Shown one piece after another: positions 43,533-52,651 of a stretch of 64,000 nt of DNA. The notes under the pieces were generated by a model. It did not search any database. It worked only from the letters and a program-made list of their open reading frames with translations, and was not told the origin of the DNA. Source of the stretch: Sulfurimonas hongkongensis (GTDB lineage: Bacteria > Campylobacterota > Campylobacteria > Campylobacterales > Sulfurimonadaceae); assembly GCF_000445475.1 (NCBI RefSeq), contig NZ_AUPZ01000010.1, forward strand, positions 82,906-146,905, in the 5' to 3' direction. Every line of letters starts with the position of its first letter. Position 1 is the stretch's first letter. A program made the translations under genes and the position numbers.

Positions 43533-44556
43533 TTTTGACTTAGAAAAAGATGGTACTTACATAATTGCTGAACTCTCAGCAAATCATAATGGAAGTCTGC
43601 AAACTGCATTAGAGACTATAAAAGCGGCAAAAGAGTGTGGAGCAGATGCTATAAAACTCCAAACATATACTGCTGATACTATCACTTTAAACTCTCAAAA
43701 AGATGACTTTATGATAGATGGCGGAACTCTTTGGGATGGTAAGAATCTATATGAACTTTATACAGAAGCGTATACCCCGTGGGAGTGGCATAGAGAGTTG
43801 TTTGAGTATGCTAGAAGTATAGATATTGATATCTTCTCCTCTCCTTTTGATAAAAGTGCTGTTGATTTTTTAGAAATACTCAACCCATCTGCTTACAAGA
43901 TAGCATCTTTTGAGATTACTGATTATGAACTCATTAGATATACTGCTTTAAAAATGAAACCTATCATTATTTCAACGGGTATTGCACTTGAGAGTGAACT
44001 GCAAGATGCAGTTGACATTTGTAGAGAAGTTGGGAATGAAAATATTATCTTGTTAAAATGTACGAGCGCTTATCCAGCACCTCTTGAAGATGCTAACCTT
44101 TTAACAATTGAAGATTTAGCAAAAAGATTTGATGTTGTAAGTGGATTTTCAGATCACACTTTAGGTAGTGTTGCACCTATAGTTGCAGTCTCCCTTGGAG
44201 CAAAAGTGATAGAGAAACACTTTATCATAGATAAGTCTATCGGTGGTGCAGATGCTGAGTTTTCTATGTGTGCAAAAGATTTTAAAGAGATGGTTCAAAA
44301 TATTAGAGATGCAGAAAAACTTCTTGGCTGTGTTGATTATAGCATGAGCGATAAAAAGAGAAAAAATCGTGAACATGCGAGAAGCATTTATGTATCAAAA
44401 GATATAAAAAAAGGAGAACTCTTAAGTGAAAAAAACCTCAAATCTGTTCGCCCTAGTTATGGAATGCATCCAAAACATTTGCATAAGGTTTTAGGAACAA
44501 AAGCTACTAAAGATTATAAATTTGGGGATCGGTTTGAATATCCTTATAAGATGTGA
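43519..44556 (+). CDS. pseI: Pseudaminic acid synthase, PseI
   Basis: This 345-residue enzyme condenses 6-deoxy-AltdiNAc with PEP. The N-terminal NeuB TIM-barrel (about residues 1-270) has IIAELSANHNGSLQTALE, DAIKLQTYTADT and FSDHTLGSVAPIVAVSLGAK. The C-terminal antifreeze-like SAF domain follows (about 280-345; SIYVSKDIKKGELLSEKNLK). Both domains are complete. It overlaps the start of pseG. Confidence 0.95.
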   Translation: MKIGNFDLEKDGTYIIAELSANHNGSLQTALETIKAAKECGADAIKLQTYTADTITLNSQKDDFMIDGGTLWDGKNLYELYTEAYTPWEWHRELFEYARSIDIDIFSSPFDKSAVDFLEILNPSAYKIASFEITDYELIRYTALKMKPIIISTGIALESELQDAVDICREVGNENIILLKCTSAYPAPLEDANLLTIEDLAKRFDVVSGFSDHTLGSVAPIVAVSLGAKVIEKHFIIDKSIGGADAEFSMCAKDFKEMVQNIRDAEKLLGCVDYSMSDKKRKNREHARSIYVSKDIKKGELLSEKNLKSVRPSYGMHPKHLHKVLGTKATKDYKFGDRFEYPYKM

Positions 44557-45478
44557 CTCTTCATCAAGCATCGGAACTGGACATGTTATGAGATGCTTAG
44601 TCTTAGCAAAAGAGTTCAAAGATGCAAATATAGTATTTGCTACTCAAGATTTAGATAAAAACATAAATCACAAGATAGTTGAAGCTGGATACAGAGTAAA
44701 ACTTTTAAAGACAAATGATCTAAGTGAAGTTGTAAAACTCGTCACTAAACTAGATATAGATTTAGCCATCATTGATAGCTATGATATAGACTATAAGTAT
44801 GAGAAAAAACTAAAAGAAAAAACAGGTGTTAAGATTTTAGCACTTGATGATACTTATGAAAAACACTACTGTGACATACTTTTAAACCATAATATTTATG
44901 CAAAAAAGAAAAAGTATAAAAACTTAGTGCCAAAAGAGTGTGAGATTAGATGCGGTGCAAAATATACTCTTTTACGAGATGAATTTATAAAAGAAAAGAG
45001 CAGATTAAAAAGGAAAAAACAATTTAAAATTCAAAATTCAAAAGTCAAAATTTTTCTAGCTATGGGAGGAGCTGATACCGCTAATATAAACATAGATATA
45101 CTAAAGACACTAAAAAACTTTAACAACATCAAAGTGCACCTTGTAACTACAGATGCAAACAAAAACTTAGACAGACTAAAAAAATACTCAAAAAACAGAC
45201 CTTGGATAAACCTACATATAAACTCAAATAAAATAGCGAAACTTATAGCAAAAAGTGACTTTGCAATAGTAACACCAAGTGTAACTGTAAATGAAGTATA
45301 TTATTTAGGATTACCTATGATCGCGATAAAAACGGCAAAAAATCAAAGAGATATGTATAAATATCTAAAAAAGAAAAAGAATTTAGTATTACAAAAATTT
45401 AACAAAAATAAGCTTAGAAAAATGGTTAAAAAATTTGGGATAGTCAGTCATACTATACAGGATAAAATCTATGAATAA
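44534..45478 (+). CDS. pseG: UDP-6-deoxy-AltdiNAc hydrolase, PseG
   Basis: This roughly 314-residue GT-B-like hydrolase removes UDP in the pseudaminic pathway. It starts NILIRCDSSSSIGTGHVMRC (general-base His in GTGHVMR) and has IFLAMGGADTANINIDIL and the C-terminal FAIVTPSVTVNEVYYLGLPM. The best start is TTG at 44534, which gives the family N-terminus and lies within the end of pseI; a TTG at 44522 adds four residues. An unusually Lys-rich C-terminus is seen. The next gene overlaps by 8 bp. No pseH acetyltransferase follows. Confidence 0.9.
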   Translation: MNILIRCDSSSSIGTGHVMRCLVLAKEFKDANIVFATQDLDKNINHKIVEAGYRVKLLKTNDLSEVVKLVTKLDIDLAIIDSYDIDYKYEKKLKEKTGVKILALDDTYEKHYCDILLNHNIYAKKKKYKNLVPKECEIRCGAKYTLLRDEFIKEKSRLKRKKQFKIQNSKVKIFLAMGGADTANINIDILKTLKNFNNIKVHLVTTDANKNLDRLKKYSKNRPWINLHINSNKIAKLIAKSDFAIVTPSVTVNEVYYLGLPMIAIKTAKNQRDMYKYLKKKKNLVLQKFNKNKLRKMVKKFGIVSHTIQDKIYE

Positions 45479-46406
45479 ATCTATCCTCATAACTAGTATC
45501 GGTGCTAAAATCCCACTTATCAAGGCAATTGCAAGAGCAAAAGATGATTTTGACTCTACTATGAAAATAATTGGAGCTGATAGCAATCCTAATGTTTTTA
45601 GTCGAATTACAGTTGATGATTTTTGCCAAATCCCTCCTCTAGAAGAGCTATCACTTGAAATACTTTTAAAATATATACAAAAATATAAAATTAGATATAT
45701 CATTCCAACACGAGACGCCGAGCTCCCTTTTTTTTCACTTCACAAAAAAGCATTAGCAGATAAAGGCATTGTTGTTTTTGTCGCTGATATAGAAGTGGTA
45801 GAATTTTGTTATGACAAACTTCGCTTTTATGAAATTGCTAAAAGTACTTGGGCAATTGAAACTACACTAAATATTCATGAGCTTCAAGTTGATTCTTTTG
45901 TAGTAAAAGAACGCTTTGGTTCTGGTGCAAAAAACATGGGATCTGATATTGGTAAAGCTCAAGCTATCGAACATGCTAAGAAACTTCAAGAACCAATTTT
46001 TCAACCATTTATCAAAGGACAAGAATACAGCATCGATTGCTATGTTGATAAAAATGTCGTGTGCAGAGGTGTTATAGTTCGTTCTCGTGATCTTGTAGTA
46101 AATGGTGAGTCAAAGATAACAACAATCGTACATGATGAAAATTTAGCACAAAAGGCTTCTGATTTTGTAACATATCACAAGATTCAAGGACATAGCGTAC
46201 TTCAGGTGTTACAAAACGAAAAAGGTTCCTTTCTTATAGAGTGTAATGCACGCTTTGGAGGAGCTTCAACGCTAAGCGATTATGCTGGTCTAAAGAGCTT
46301 CTTATGGTTTTTACAAGAGTCCAACAAAGAAGATTTACAAGTGAATATTACAAATAAGATTATCAAGCAAATACGCCAAGACAAGGACATTTATATTGAA
46401 AGTTAA
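45471..46406 (+). CDS. ATP-grasp domain protein (CarB-like ligase)
   Basis: This 311-residue protein has an N-terminal Rossmann region (ILITSIGAKIPLIKAIARAK) and an ATP-grasp fold (about residues 110-285; VVKERFGSGAKNMG, FIKGQEYSIDCYVD and IECNARFGGASTLS with the Mg-binding Glu-x-Asn). It should form an acyl-phosphate-dependent amide or ester bond. Similar ATP-grasp proteins paired with HAD phosphatases occur in surface-polysaccharide loci; here the HAD gene follows with an 11-bp overlap. It occupies the place where pseH might be expected. The substrate is unknown. Confidence 0.82.
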   Translation: MNKSILITSIGAKIPLIKAIARAKDDFDSTMKIIGADSNPNVFSRITVDDFCQIPPLEELSLEILLKYIQKYKIRYIIPTRDAELPFFSLHKKALADKGIVVFVADIEVVEFCYDKLRFYEIAKSTWAIETTLNIHELQVDSFVVKERFGSGAKNMGSDIGKAQAIEHAKKLQEPIFQPFIKGQEYSIDCYVDKNVVCRGVIVRSRDLVVNGESKITTIVHDENLAQKASDFVTYHKIQGHSVLQVLQNEKGSFLIECNARFGGASTLSDYAGLKSFLWFLQESNKEDLQVNITNKIIKQIRQDKDIYIES

Positions 46407-47064
46407 AGTTATCGTATTTGATTTAGATGATACATTGTATGATGAAATCAGTTTTGTAAAAAGTGGTTTTTATGCAGTATGCAAATATTTTATACCTAAC
46501 AATCCAGACACGATGTTCAATAAAATGATGGAAGTTTTACAAGAAGATGGTAGAGGTAAAGTTTTTGATAAAACATTCATATATTTTAAACTTTATACAA
46601 AACAAAACATTAAAAAAGCTTTGACAATTTATCGTACCCATTTACCAAAAATAAACCTTAACAGTGATGCAAAAAAGATGCTTAGTTTTTATAAAAAACA
46701 AAATATTCCTCTTTACATTGTCACAGATGGCAATAAAATTGTTCAAACAAATAAAATTAAAGCTTTAGAACTTGAAAATTTGGTAAACAAAGCTTTCATC
46801 ACCCACCGATACGGTATAATACATGCAAAACCATCAGCTTATTGTTTTACAAAAATTGCGAAGTATGAAAACATAGACTATAAAGATATAGTATATGTTG
46901 CCGATAATATTAACAAAGATTTTGTTGGTATCAAAGAGCTTGGATTTCGCACTATTTGTATAAAACAAGGAATGTTTCAAGATGTTGTAAAATCAGAAAA
47001 GTTCCAAGCAGAAAAAGATATAAAGAGTTTACTTGAGCTTAAAAATATTTTAGTTTGTAAATAA
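46396..47064 (+). CDS. HAD-superfamily hydrolase
   Basis: This 222-residue phosphatase-like protein has motif I VFDLDDTLYDE (about residues 6-16, nucleophile first Asp), motif II LYIVTDGN (about 112-119), motif III Lys in HAKPSAYCF, and motif IV VYVADNINKDF (about 169-179). It is a C1-capped HAD. Coupled to the ATP-grasp gene, it may dephosphorylate a sugar intermediate of the glycan pathway. Confidence 0.87.
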   Translation: MKVKVIVFDLDDTLYDEISFVKSGFYAVCKYFIPNNPDTMFNKMMEVLQEDGRGKVFDKTFIYFKLYTKQNIKKALTIYRTHLPKINLNSDAKKMLSFYKKQNIPLYIVTDGNKIVQTNKIKALELENLVNKAFITHRYGIIHAKPSAYCFTKIAKYENIDYKDIVYVADNINKDFVGIKELGFRTICIKQGMFQDVVKSEKFQAEKDIKSLLELKNILVCK

Positions 47065-47088
47065 TTTTTTTTGATTTTAAGGAAGAGT

Positions 47089-47988
47089 ATGTGTAAAGAA
47101 AAAATATTAATTTTTGGTGTAGGAGTAGCGGGTAGAGCACTCTATAGAGAACTAAACAGTACGCATAATATTATTGGATTTATAGATAACAACAAAAGAC
47201 TAGATGGCACTAAATATAATAATAAAAAAATACACTCTTTAGATAAACTGCCACTTCTGAGCTTTGATAAAATAGCTATTACTGGTATATGGGTCAATAG
47301 TATGAAAAACCAACTACAAAGTCTGAATATCAAAGATAGCAAAATAATGGAAATAGCTGATAACGCTATAAATTTTTCTACTCAAAGCAGAACTAAAGAA
47401 ACAGATAATATTATGAAAAATATATCTCAAATATTTACTGATAACAAGATAGATTACTACATAATCGGTTCATCACTTGCTACACTCTTTAGAAATAAAG
47501 ATTTATCATCTGTAGCTGATGTTGATCTATTTTTAACATCACAAAAGGATGCGATTAGCTTTTATGATTTTATAACAACTAGCCCTTTATTTAAAGAGTA
47601 CGATATAGAAAAAGTTCTTTACTTAGAAGATGAGATCCTAGTAAAAAAAGGCGATATTAAAAAAATCATAATCTCATCTAAATCTATAAAAGCTCAAGAA
47701 GAACCTTCCATCATTGACATAAGCATTGCTGACTTTTTGGATGAGAAGTACATGGTTAGACACGGAGTAAACTATATCTATATACCAAAAAATTTATGTG
47801 AGGGGCTTAGGTACCATAAATACAAAGACTTAGAGCTTCAGATACCTTTTTTAGCAGAAGACTATCTCTGTCTATTGTATGGAAAAAACTGGATAATCCC
47901 ACCAAAAAAATGGGATCAGAGTGATTATGGAAACTTACTCTCTCCTGTAGAGGTGCAAAAACTAAAAGAGTCTCTTGGTGCAAGATAA
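47089..47988 (+). CDS. Rossmann-module plus nucleotidyltransferase-like protein
   Basis: This 299-residue protein starts at the ATG at 47089 with AAGGAAGAG just upstream; a TTG at 47071 is less likely. Residues 4-95 are a Rossmann-like module (ILIFGVGVAGRALYRELN, IIGFIDNNKRL, DKIAITGIW) like the C-terminal modules of other enzymes in this locus. Residues about 105-290 resemble a MNT-type nucleotidyltransferase: YYIIGSSLATLFRNKDLS followed by DVDLFL with a DxD pair. The frame overlaps the cytidylyltransferase gene. Its role in glycan decoration is inferred only from location. Confidence 0.62.
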   Translation: MCKEKILIFGVGVAGRALYRELNSTHNIIGFIDNNKRLDGTKYNNKKIHSLDKLPLLSFDKIAITGIWVNSMKNQLQSLNIKDSKIMEIADNAINFSTQSRTKETDNIMKNISQIFTDNKIDYYIIGSSLATLFRNKDLSSVADVDLFLTSQKDAISFYDFITTSPLFKEYDIEKVLYLEDEILVKKGDIKKIIISSKSIKAQEEPSIIDISIADFLDEKYMVRHGVNYIYIPKNLCEGLRYHKYKDLELQIPFLAEDYLCLLYGKNWIIPPKKWDQSDYGNLLSPVEVQKLKESLGAR

Positions 47989-48388
47989 AACTATTATAAC
48001 TTATGGAACTTTTGATATGTTTCACATTGGACATTTAAAACTTCTTCAAAGACTAAAAAAACTTGGTACAAAACTCATAGTAGCGGTTTCAACTGATGAG
48101 TTCAACACCATTAAGAGGAAAAAAACACTCATCCCTTTTGAACAGAGAATTTTGATAGTTGAAAATATTAAATGTGTTGACATGGTTATAGCAGAGCATA
48201 ATTGGGAACAAAAAGCAAATGATATCGTAAAGCATAATGTAGATATTTTTGCTATGGGTGATGATTGGAGAGGAGAGTTTGACTTTTTAAAAGAGTATTG
48301 TGAAGTGCTTTATTTACCAAGAACGCAGAATATCTCTTCGACTAAAATGAAAACTGATTTGCATGAATTTATAAAATTATTAGATTAA
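47978..48388 (+). CDS. TagD-like glycerol-phosphate cytidylyltransferase
   Basis: This roughly 136-residue cytidylyltransferase-family protein has TYGTFDMFHIGHLKLLQRLK (the HxGH motif, about residues 8-27) and the KMSKS-like ISSTKMK near the C-terminus. It resembles TagD/GCT, which makes CDP-glycerol, or adenylyl-ethanolamine-type enzymes. Start is GTG at 47978 (or TTG at 47975), overlapping the previous gene. Together with the HAD and nucleotidyltransferase-like genes it suggests a CDP-activated polyol or alcohol added to the surface glycan (inference). Confidence 0.8.
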   Translation: MQDKTIITYGTFDMFHIGHLKLLQRLKKLGTKLIVAVSTDEFNTIKRKKTLIPFEQRILIVENIKCVDMVIAEHNWEQKANDIVKHNVDIFAMGDDWRGEFDFLKEYCEVLYLPRTQNISSTKMKTDLHEFIKLLD

Positions 48389-48392
48389 TAAT

Positions 48393-49733
48393 ATGCCAGA
48401 AATCAGCGTAATTGTTCCAGTATACAACTCTTCAAAGTATATAAAAAGATGTTTAAGCTCAATTATTGAACAAACATTTAAAAATTTTGAATTAATTGTT
48501 ATTAACGATGGCTCAACAGATAATAGTGGCAACATTATTAATAAATTTAAAAGCAAATGCAATAATATCCATGTGATTCATCAAAAAAATCAAGGCGTCA
48601 GTAAGTCTAGAAATTTAGGGATATCGCAATCTACTTCAAAGTATATTTGTTTTGTAGATAGCGATGATGCTGTAGAATCGACAATGCTTGAGGATTTATA
48701 TTCTATGGCAATAAAAAATGATAGCGATATTATTTATTCTCCATATCTAAAAAAACTACATGATGGTTCTTATGTAATTACTTCACGAGGAGTTTTAAAA
48801 AGCAATAATTCTCAGGAAGCTTTAAATCCAAATTTATCTTCAAGTATTTGTGGTCAATTGTATAAAAAATCTCTCTTTATTGATAACAGTATTGAATTTC
48901 CTGATGATTTAGTTTATGAAGATCAATTAATAGCTATACAGCTGTTATATTTTGCAAAAAAAACATCTACACTGCAAAGAGCTTACTACAAATACTATAG
49001 TACTCCTGCTTCTATTACAAATGAAGTCAGCATCAAAAAAATTGATGATATATTCAAAATCATCTCAATAATACGAGAGTTTTATGCAAAATATTTTAAT
49101 CCTGGAGAGTATGAAATTCATCTCTTAGCTAAAACATTAAAACTACTCAGTGGATATATTCTTAAGTACTTAGTGGTTAGTAAAAATATAGAACAGATTG
49201 AGTACTTATTAGAAAAAATTTATGATTATAAGTTTTTTAATAAAGAAATTTTTAGTGAAGTATCACTAAAATATTTTGGTATTTACTTCTCTTTCGCATC
49301 AGAACTTATTACTTTAGAACATTATATAGTGAATTTTCAAAGCTATAAATTATTTCCAAAAAAAACAGTAAATACTTGTAAAAGACTATTAGAAGTTGAT
49401 GCAAATATTTCATTTGAGTATTTAATAACGAAAGCTTTACTAAAATCAAACATATACAAAATTATCATTTATGGCGGAGGAAAAATATATAGTGAACTTA
49501 AACCTTTACTGAAAAAAAACAAGATTGAAGTTATTGGATTGATAGATAAAAACTTGGTTTGTCCAAACTCATTAACACTACAAAATTATTTTCAAGAAGC
49601 TAATAATCTTCCTATTGTTATTACAAGCATTGCATTTGCAAATGAAATAGAACAAACTATTAAAAATCACCCAAACTATAGCAATAATTGTGTAATTATT
49701 AGTGCTAAAAATATTCTAAATAATATTTCATAA
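48393..49733 (+). CDS. GT-A glycosyltransferase (family 2) with C-terminal Rossmann-like module
   Basis: This 446-residue protein has a GT2 domain at residues 1-about 215 (ISVIVPVYNSSKYIKRCLSS, VINDGSTDNS, FVDSDDAVE as DxD). After a helical linker, a C-terminal module (about 350-446) reads KIIIYGGGKIYSELKPLL, VIGLIDKNL, PIVITSIAF, a degenerate version of the module found in neighbouring genes. The codon use is more A/T-rich than in pse genes. It is the last plus-strand gene, convergent with the next GT (6-bp overlap). Confidence 0.85.
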   Translation: MPEISVIVPVYNSSKYIKRCLSSIIEQTFKNFELIVINDGSTDNSGNIINKFKSKCNNIHVIHQKNQGVSKSRNLGISQSTSKYICFVDSDDAVESTMLEDLYSMAIKNDSDIIYSPYLKKLHDGSYVITSRGVLKSNNSQEALNPNLSSSICGQLYKKSLFIDNSIEFPDDLVYEDQLIAIQLLYFAKKTSTLQRAYYKYYSTPASITNEVSIKKIDDIFKIISIIREFYAKYFNPGEYEIHLLAKTLKLLSGYILKYLVVSKNIEQIEYLLEKIYDYKFFNKEIFSEVSLKYFGIYFSFASELITLEHYIVNFQSYKLFPKKTVNTCKRLLEVDANISFEYLITKALLKSNIYKIIIYGGGKIYSELKPLLKKNKIEVIGLIDKNLVCPNSLTLQNYFQEANNLPIVITSIAFANEIEQTIKNHPNYSNNCVIISAKNILNNIS

Positions 49734-50774
49734 TTGCAATACAATTATTTTATTTGCATTAACGCCATGATTGAGAATCTGTTCTTTAATCTTTAACTCT
49801 CTTCCTAATACTGCTATAATGATAATTTCAAAATCAAAATTTAAAATATCTTCAGGTGAATAAACATCTACATCTGTAATAGTGAAATTGTTTTTATCAA
49901 AAATAACACTAACTTTTTCTTTTAACAAAGAGTGTATAGTTTTACCAATAGTTCCATATCCGTATAGTGCTATTTTAGAATATTTTTTTGATAAGGATTC
50001 TATTGAATTATAAAAAGAGTTGAATTGCTTTGAGAATTTAAAGTTATCTATATTGGAATCAAAATGGAGTGATTTATAAAAATTAGACTCTCTAGCTAAC
50101 TTTGAATCATTTGAATAATCTAATAGTATCTTTATTGATTCAATATTTGCTCTAAAATTTTCTTGTTCAGAAAACCCTCCAGCTAAAAAATCAACAATAG
50201 GAAAGTTAATAAATTGAAAGTTATATTTTTTAACGAAACAACTCAATACAAAATTATAATCAGCGGCAATGGGAAACTCTAAAGAAAATTTTTTTTCTTT
50301 CATTATATTGGTTTTTGTAAATAAAGCTTGATGACAACAAAAAATACCATTAAAGCCACCATCTATGCCTTTAGCTTTTCTATATGTTTTTTTATTATTT
50401 TCAAGATAGTAAATATCTCCACATATCAAATCAGTATTAGAATCTAGATTTTTAATAACTTCAGAGAGAGTGTTTTTTTCACAAAAACTATCCCCTGCAT
50501 TCATAAAATTTATCCACTCTCCAGTTGCGGCGTCTATGGCTTTGTTCATAGCATCATAAATGCCACCATCAGGCTCACTTATCCAGTATATTATGTACTT
50601 TTCATATTTTTTTATGATATCAATAGTTCCATCTGTACTTGCACCATCTATAATGATGTATTCAATATTTGGATAGTCTTGTTCTGCTACACTTTTTATT
50701 GTCTGTTCTAGGTATTGCTCAGCATTGTAAGTTACCGTTACTACTGTTACTTTTGGATGATTACTTTGTTTCAT
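49728..50774 (-). CDS. GT-A glycosyltransferase (family 2) with C-terminal Rossmann-like module
   Basis: This roughly 348-residue protein has an N-terminal GT2 domain ([37 protein letters not shown] as the metal-binding region). The C-terminal module (about residues 262-348) has [30 protein letters not shown] and [10 protein letters not shown]. The module resembles a dinucleotide-binding half-domain. Start taken at 50774 ([12 protein letters not shown]); an upstream frame to 50813 lies inside the preceding gene. It is the most downstream gene of the minus-strand cluster. Confidence 0.86.
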   Translation of the reverse strand: MKQSNHPKVTVVTVTYNAEQYLEQTIKSVAEQDYPNIEYIIIDGASTDGTIDIIKKYEKYIIYWISEPDGGIYDAMNKAIDAATGEWINFMNAGDSFCEKNTLSEVIKNLDSNTDLICGDIYYLENNKKTYRKAKGIDGGFNGIFCCHQALFTKTNIMKEKKFSLEFPIAADYNFVLSCFVKKYNFQFINFPIVDFLAGGFSEQENFRANIESIKILLDYSNDSKLARESNFYKSLHFDSNIDNFKFSKQFNSFYNSIESLSKKYSKIALYGYGTIGKTIHSLLKEKVSVIFDKNNFTITDVDVYSPEDILNFDFEIIIIAVLGRELKIKEQILNHGVNANKIIVLQL

Positions 50775-51750
50775 TCTTATACCACTCATACATAGTTTTA
50801 ATTCCTTCTTCAAGCTCTACTTTATGCCTCCAGCCAAGATTATGTAGCTTTGTAACATCTGTTAGTTTTAACATTGTGCCATCTGGCTTATTTGTGTTAA
50901 AGTGAAGTTTACCTTTGAAACCTACTATCTCTTTTATAAGGTTTGCTAACTCTTTTATGCTTATGTCTATACCTGTGCCGATGTTTATATGTGTGTTGCG
51001 GATCTCACTTTTAGATTCCCAGTCAAGCTGAGAATGACGGGATGGTTGGATCTCTTTAAAGTCTATTTTCTCCATCAGATATACACAAGCATCAGCCATA
51101 TCCTCACTGTACATAAATTCACGTCTAGGGTTACCACTTCCCCAGATTTCTACTCTTTCTAGATTATCTACTTTTGCTTCGTGCATCTTTCGTAAAAGTG
51201 CTGGCAAGACATGTGATGTTTCTAGGTCAAAGTTATCATTTGGTCCATAAAGGTTTGTAGGCATTACGCTTATAAAGTTTGTGCCATACTGGATGTTGTA
51301 GCTCTCACACATCTTGATGCCCGCTATCTTTGCTACAGCGTATGGCTCATTTGTGTACTCTAATGGGCTAGTTAAAAGTGAGTCTTCGCTCATAGGTTGC
51401 GGTGCATCTTTAGGGTAGATGCAGGTGCTTCCTAAAAAGAGTAGTTTTTTTACCTTATGTCTGTAGCTTTGATGGATGACATTGTTTTGGACTTGAAGGT
51501 TTTCATAGATAAAGTCTGCTCTATATGTGTTGTTTGCTACAATTCCACCAACTTTTGCAGCGGCTAGTATTACATACTCTGGTTTTTCTTTTTTGAAAAA
51601 CTCTTCTACATCTTTTTGATTTAACAAATCTAACTCTTGGTGAGTTCTAGATACTAAATTTGTGTAACCTTTTGACTGTAGGTTTTTTACTATAGCAGAA
51701 CCTACTAAGCCTTTGTGCCCTGCTATGTATATTTTACTTGATTTATTCAT
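50761..51750 (-). CDS. fcl: GDP-L-fucose synthase with in-frame palindromic insertion
   Basis: This 329-residue extended SDR (epimerase/reductase) has [18 protein letters not shown] (cofactor loop), SSTCIYP-type [15 protein letters not shown], and [15 protein letters not shown] with the catalytic Tyr/Lys. Just before the conserved HINIGTG stretch the protein contains [17 protein letters not shown], which is encoded by a palindromic repeat (about 51013-51046) and is foreign to the family. The reading frame is kept, so the protein may still work. It follows gmd by 4 bp. Confidence 0.9.
   Translation of the reverse strand: MNKSSKIYIAGHKGLVGSAIVKNLQSKGYTNLVSRTHQELDLLNQKDVEEFFKKEKPEYVILAAAKVGGIVANNTYRADFIYENLQVQNNVIHQSYRHKVKKLLFLGSTCIYPKDAPQPMSEDSLLTSPLEYTNEPYAVAKIAGIKMCESYNIQYGTNFISVMPTNLYGPNDNFDLETSHVLPALLRKMHEAKVDNLERVEIWGSGNPRREFMYSEDMADACVYLMEKIDFKEIQPSRHSQLDWESKSEIRNTHINIGTGIDISIKELANLIKEIVGFKGKLHFNTNKPDGTMLKLTDVTKLHNLGWRHKVELEEGIKTMYEWYKNETK
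51013..51046 (-). repeat. Palindromic element inside fcl (same module as in the MITE)
   Basis: On the minus strand TCCCGTC is followed by ATTCTCAG-CTTGA-CTGGGAAT (8-bp stem with one G-T pair, 51035-51015) and CTA. The MITE-like elements contain TCCCGTC, ATTCCGTG-CTTGA-CACGGAAT and CTAG with the same loop. It is translated in frame as RHSQLDWES. It resembles in form the protein-coding palindromic elements of Rickettsia and the ATTCC..GGAAT repeats of Neisseria. Confidence 0.8.
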
Positions 51751-51754
51751 AATG

Positions 51755-52651
51755 CTATTCGTAATAACTCATAGTATTGTACCCACCATCTTTTAGGTAA
51801 ACATCTTTTGTCATGAGTTTTAAGTCTGACTTCATCATATCGTTTACTAAATCTTGCAAGTTAAATTCTCTACTCCAGCCTAGTTTTCTTTCAGCTTTGG
51901 ATGGATCCCCTAGTAGTAAGTCAACTTCAGTTGGGCGAAAATATCTAGGATCAACACAAACTACTACTTGGTTAATTTTTAATTGTGGATTATGTTTTAT
52001 AAATAGTGTAGATTTAGCTAACGCTTCTTTATATTTTACTTCATCTATGCTCTTTATAATTCCAACTTCATCTACTCCAATTCCTTCAAACCTAAGCTTA
52101 ATTCCGCAGTATTCAAAAGATAGTTTTACAAAGTCTCTTACTGTTATCCAATAAGCGTATATTTTTGCTACTGCATAAGGGCTTCTTGGGTAAAAAGGTG
52201 TTGTTTCACTCTGTGGTGTTTCTTGTACTTTTCCATATAGTTCAGAAGTAGATGCTTGATATATTTTTGTTTTAGCAGTCAAGCCTAGTAGTTTTACAGC
52301 TTCTAAAATTCTAAGCGTTCCTGTTCCATCAGCATTAGCCACATACTCAGGTGTTTCAAAAGATACTGCAACATGACTCATAGCAGCTAGATTATATATC
52401 TCATCTGGTTGAGTTTCTTGAATAATTCGTGTTAAATTCATAGAGTCTGTCATATCCCCAAAGTGTAATATTAGGTTTCTATATTCTACATGGGGGTCTT
52501 GGTATAGATGATCTATTCTATCGGTGTTAAAAAGTGAACTTCTTCTTTTTATGCCGTGAACTTCATAGCCTTTTTTTAGTAAAAACTCTGCTAAATAACT
52601 TCCATCTTGTCCTGTAATTCCAGTTATAAGTGCTACTTTTTGTTTATTCAT
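51755..52651 (-). CDS. gmd: GDP-mannose 4,6-dehydratase with an internal in-frame deletion
   Basis: This 298-residue Gmd has an intact N-terminal half: [46 protein letters not shown] and [13 protein letters not shown] with the catalytic Tyr/Lys. The chain then jumps to [19 protein letters not shown], which in full-length Gmd lies roughly 85-90 residues later. The intervening NHESPRRGE substrate-binding segment and the conserved DWGHAKDYV region are missing. The junction is near 52138-52144. The C-terminus ([21 protein letters not shown]) is normal. The enzyme is probably inactive. Start ATG 52651 with AGAGAG upstream. Confidence 0.88.
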   Translation of the reverse strand: MNKQKVALITGITGQDGSYLAEFLLKKGYEVHGIKRRSSLFNTDRIDHLYQDPHVEYRNLILHFGDMTDSMNLTRIIQETQPDEIYNLAAMSHVAVSFETPEYVANADGTGTLRILEAVKLLGLTAKTKIYQASTSELYGKVQETPQSETTPFYPRSPYAVAKIYAYWITVRDFVKLSFEYCGIKLRFEGIGVDEVGIIKSIDEVKYKEALAKSTLFIKHNPQLKINQVVVCVDPRYFRPTEVDLLLGDPSKAERKLGWSREFNLQDLVNDMMKSDLKLMTKDVYLKDGGYNTMSYYE

